NCBI GenBank assembly: GCA_003220985.1
Contig: QHTY01000208.1
Span: 4,705-17,537, forward strand
Source of the DNA: Gemmatimonadota bacterium
GTDB lineage: Bacteria; Gemmatimonadota; Gemmatimonadetes; Gemmatimonadales; GWC2-71-9
DNA: 12,833 nt
Direction: 5' to 3'
Shown here: piece after piece, positions 12,179 through 12,833 of the stretch
How the letters are laid out: each line of letters begins with the position of its first letter
Position numbering within the stretch: position 1 is the stretch's first letter
Notes under the pieces: model-generated
What the model was told of the DNA's origin: nothing
Seen by the model: only the letters and a program-made list of their open reading frames with translations
Database searches by the model: none
Made by a program: the position numbers and the translations under genes

Positions 12179-12833
12179 CTAGTTTCTCCAGTCAGTGCTC
12201 GAGCGCATCGACGAACGCGCGTGCGGCACTAGTCCACGTAAACCGACGCGCGTGGGCCAGGATCCGCGCCTCGTCGAAGCGGCGGTCCGGAACAGAATGC
12301 CGACCTCATCGGTGATGACATCCTGCAGCGACCCGCGCCTCACCGAGACCACGGGGCGGCCGAAGCTAAGGGCCAACATCGCCGCCCCCGACGTCAGCGT
12401 CTGGAGGTAGGGCAACACCACGCAGTCGCAGGCACCGAGGAACGTCTGCAGCTCCGCATCCGGAATACGCCGCGGGTAAAGACGTATCCGCGGCTCGCCG
12501 TCGGCCAGCGCGGCGATCCGCTCGCGATAACCATCCCTTGCGAATTTCCCGGCAATCAGCAGGAGCGATGCGCCGGACCGGCGACGGAAGGTATCGATTA
12601 ATCCGTGGAGGTTCTTGTACGGTTTGCAGAGACCGATGAATAGGAACACGTGAGCGTCACAGGGAAGCCCGAGCTTGGCGCGGGCGTCCGCCCGTGATTG
12701 CGATCGTGGGTAGTAATCGAGCCAGTGCCCGTGATGAATCACCGCGAGCTTGCGATGCACGCCGGGGAATTGCTCGGCGAGCGCCCTGGCGGCACTGGGC
12801 CCATGCACGAAGACACGATCACTGAGCCCGATG
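12179..12833 (-). CDS. GT4-family glycosyltransferase, partial at window edge and frame-broken near the C-terminus
   Basis: A retaining glycosyltransferase with the GT-B fold. The frame is open to the right edge (reading DRVFVHGPSAAR just inside), so the N-terminal acceptor domain lies outside. Visible are the linker LAVIHHGHW, the start of the donor domain FLFIGLCKPYKN, LLLIAGK, then ACDCVVLPYLQTLTSGAAMLALSFGRPVVS, which in this family contacts the nucleotide sugar, then DVITDEVGILF. After this (about 12290-12281) the frame becomes nonsense and ends at TAG 12181-12179. The proper C-terminus continues in another frame to TGA 12194-12192. About 25-35 residues before the last helix appear to be missing. 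It probably acts in repeat-unit assembly. Donor and linkage are unknown. Confidence 0.78.
   Translation of the reverse strand, partial: IGLSDRVFVHGPSAARALAEQFPGVHRKLAVIHHGHWLDYYPRSQSRADARAKLGLPCDAHVFLFIGLCKPYKNLHGLIDTFRRRSGASLLLIAGKFARDGYRERIAALADGEPRIRLYPRRIPDAELQTFLGACDCVVLPYLQTLTSGAAMLALSFGRPVVSVRRGSLQDVITDEVGILFRTAASTRRGSWPTRVGLRGLVPHARSSMRSSTDWRN
12192..12286 (-). pseudogene. Out-of-frame C-terminal tail of the GT4 glycosyltransferase
   Basis: Read leftward from about 12286 to TGA at 12194-12192, this frame gives RFDEARILAHARRFTWTSAA followed by RAFVDALEH, a typical terminal helix pair of a GT4 enzyme. The upstream part in the same frame carries no GT4 sequence; that is in the frame of the entry 12179-12833. 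It is the far side of the deletion, and its preserved sequence shows that the break is recent or artificial. Confidence 0.6.

Noticed and set aside
1..12833. CRISPR arrays, insertion sequences, tRNA or rRNA genes, and attachment sites.
   Set aside because: I looked for spaced direct repeats, transposase motifs and tRNA-like cloverleaf sequences and saw none.

Overview
This is a high-GC bacterial window carrying part of a surface-polysaccharide (exopolysaccharide or O-antigen type) locus. GTG starts are common: at least six genes appear to use them. The sugar transferase carries a Gly/Arg-rich loop before its KFRTM motif, which to my recollection is common in Gemmatimonadota-like bacteria. That phylum is a plausible but unproven guess, since no rRNA or marker gene is present.

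Layout. (1) 1-436 holds no confident gene, only two weak leftward candidates. (2) 437-1485 encodes a sigma-54-dependent activator of the NtrC family whose receiver domain is almost entirely missing. A receiver start lies in one frame and an intact AAA+/HTH part in another. (3) 1632-2327 is a small membrane sugar-1-phosphate transferase of the PglC/WcaJ type, the likely initiating enzyme of a repeat unit. (4) 2371-3579, leftward, is an L-2-hydroxyglutarate oxidase (LhgO). (5) A relatively AT-rich divergent intergenic region with two perfect inverted repeats (3609-3655) separates lhgO from a rightward operon. (6) The operon, 3735-10151, has seven genes: a C-methyltransferase of the zinc-binding/Methyltransf_14 type (broken by a small frame-breaking deletion near 3955), an RfbC-like sugar 3,5-epimerase, a DUF4910 aminopeptidase-like protein, a classical SDR, an extended SDR sugar epimerase/reductase, a sugar-1-phosphate nucleotidyltransferase resembling glucose-1-phosphate cytidylyltransferase, and a PIG-L deacetylase. 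Five of its six junctions are 4-bp GTGA/ATGA stop-start overlaps and the sixth is a 7-bp gap. (7) Leftward from the right edge are a partial GT4 glycosyltransferase with a frame-broken C-terminus (12833-12179) and a polytopic GT-C-like membrane protein (12047-10089), both probably polymer assembly genes.

How they may work together (inference): the nucleotidyltransferase activates a hexose-1-phosphate, probably with CTP. The epimerase, SDRs and C-methyltransferase modify the keto-sugar nucleotide, and the PIG-L enzyme may remove an acyl group. The GT4 and GT-C enzymes would add sugars to a carrier primed by the PglC-like transferase. No 4,6-dehydratase, flippase or polymerase is in the window, so the pathway is incomplete here.

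The most striking pattern is that three genes (the sigma-54 activator, the methyltransferase and the GT4) each carry an internal frame-breaking deletion, with well-conserved family sequence on both sides. This is either recent gene damage in one locus or a recurrent sequencing/assembly fault, and it should be settled before any functional claim.
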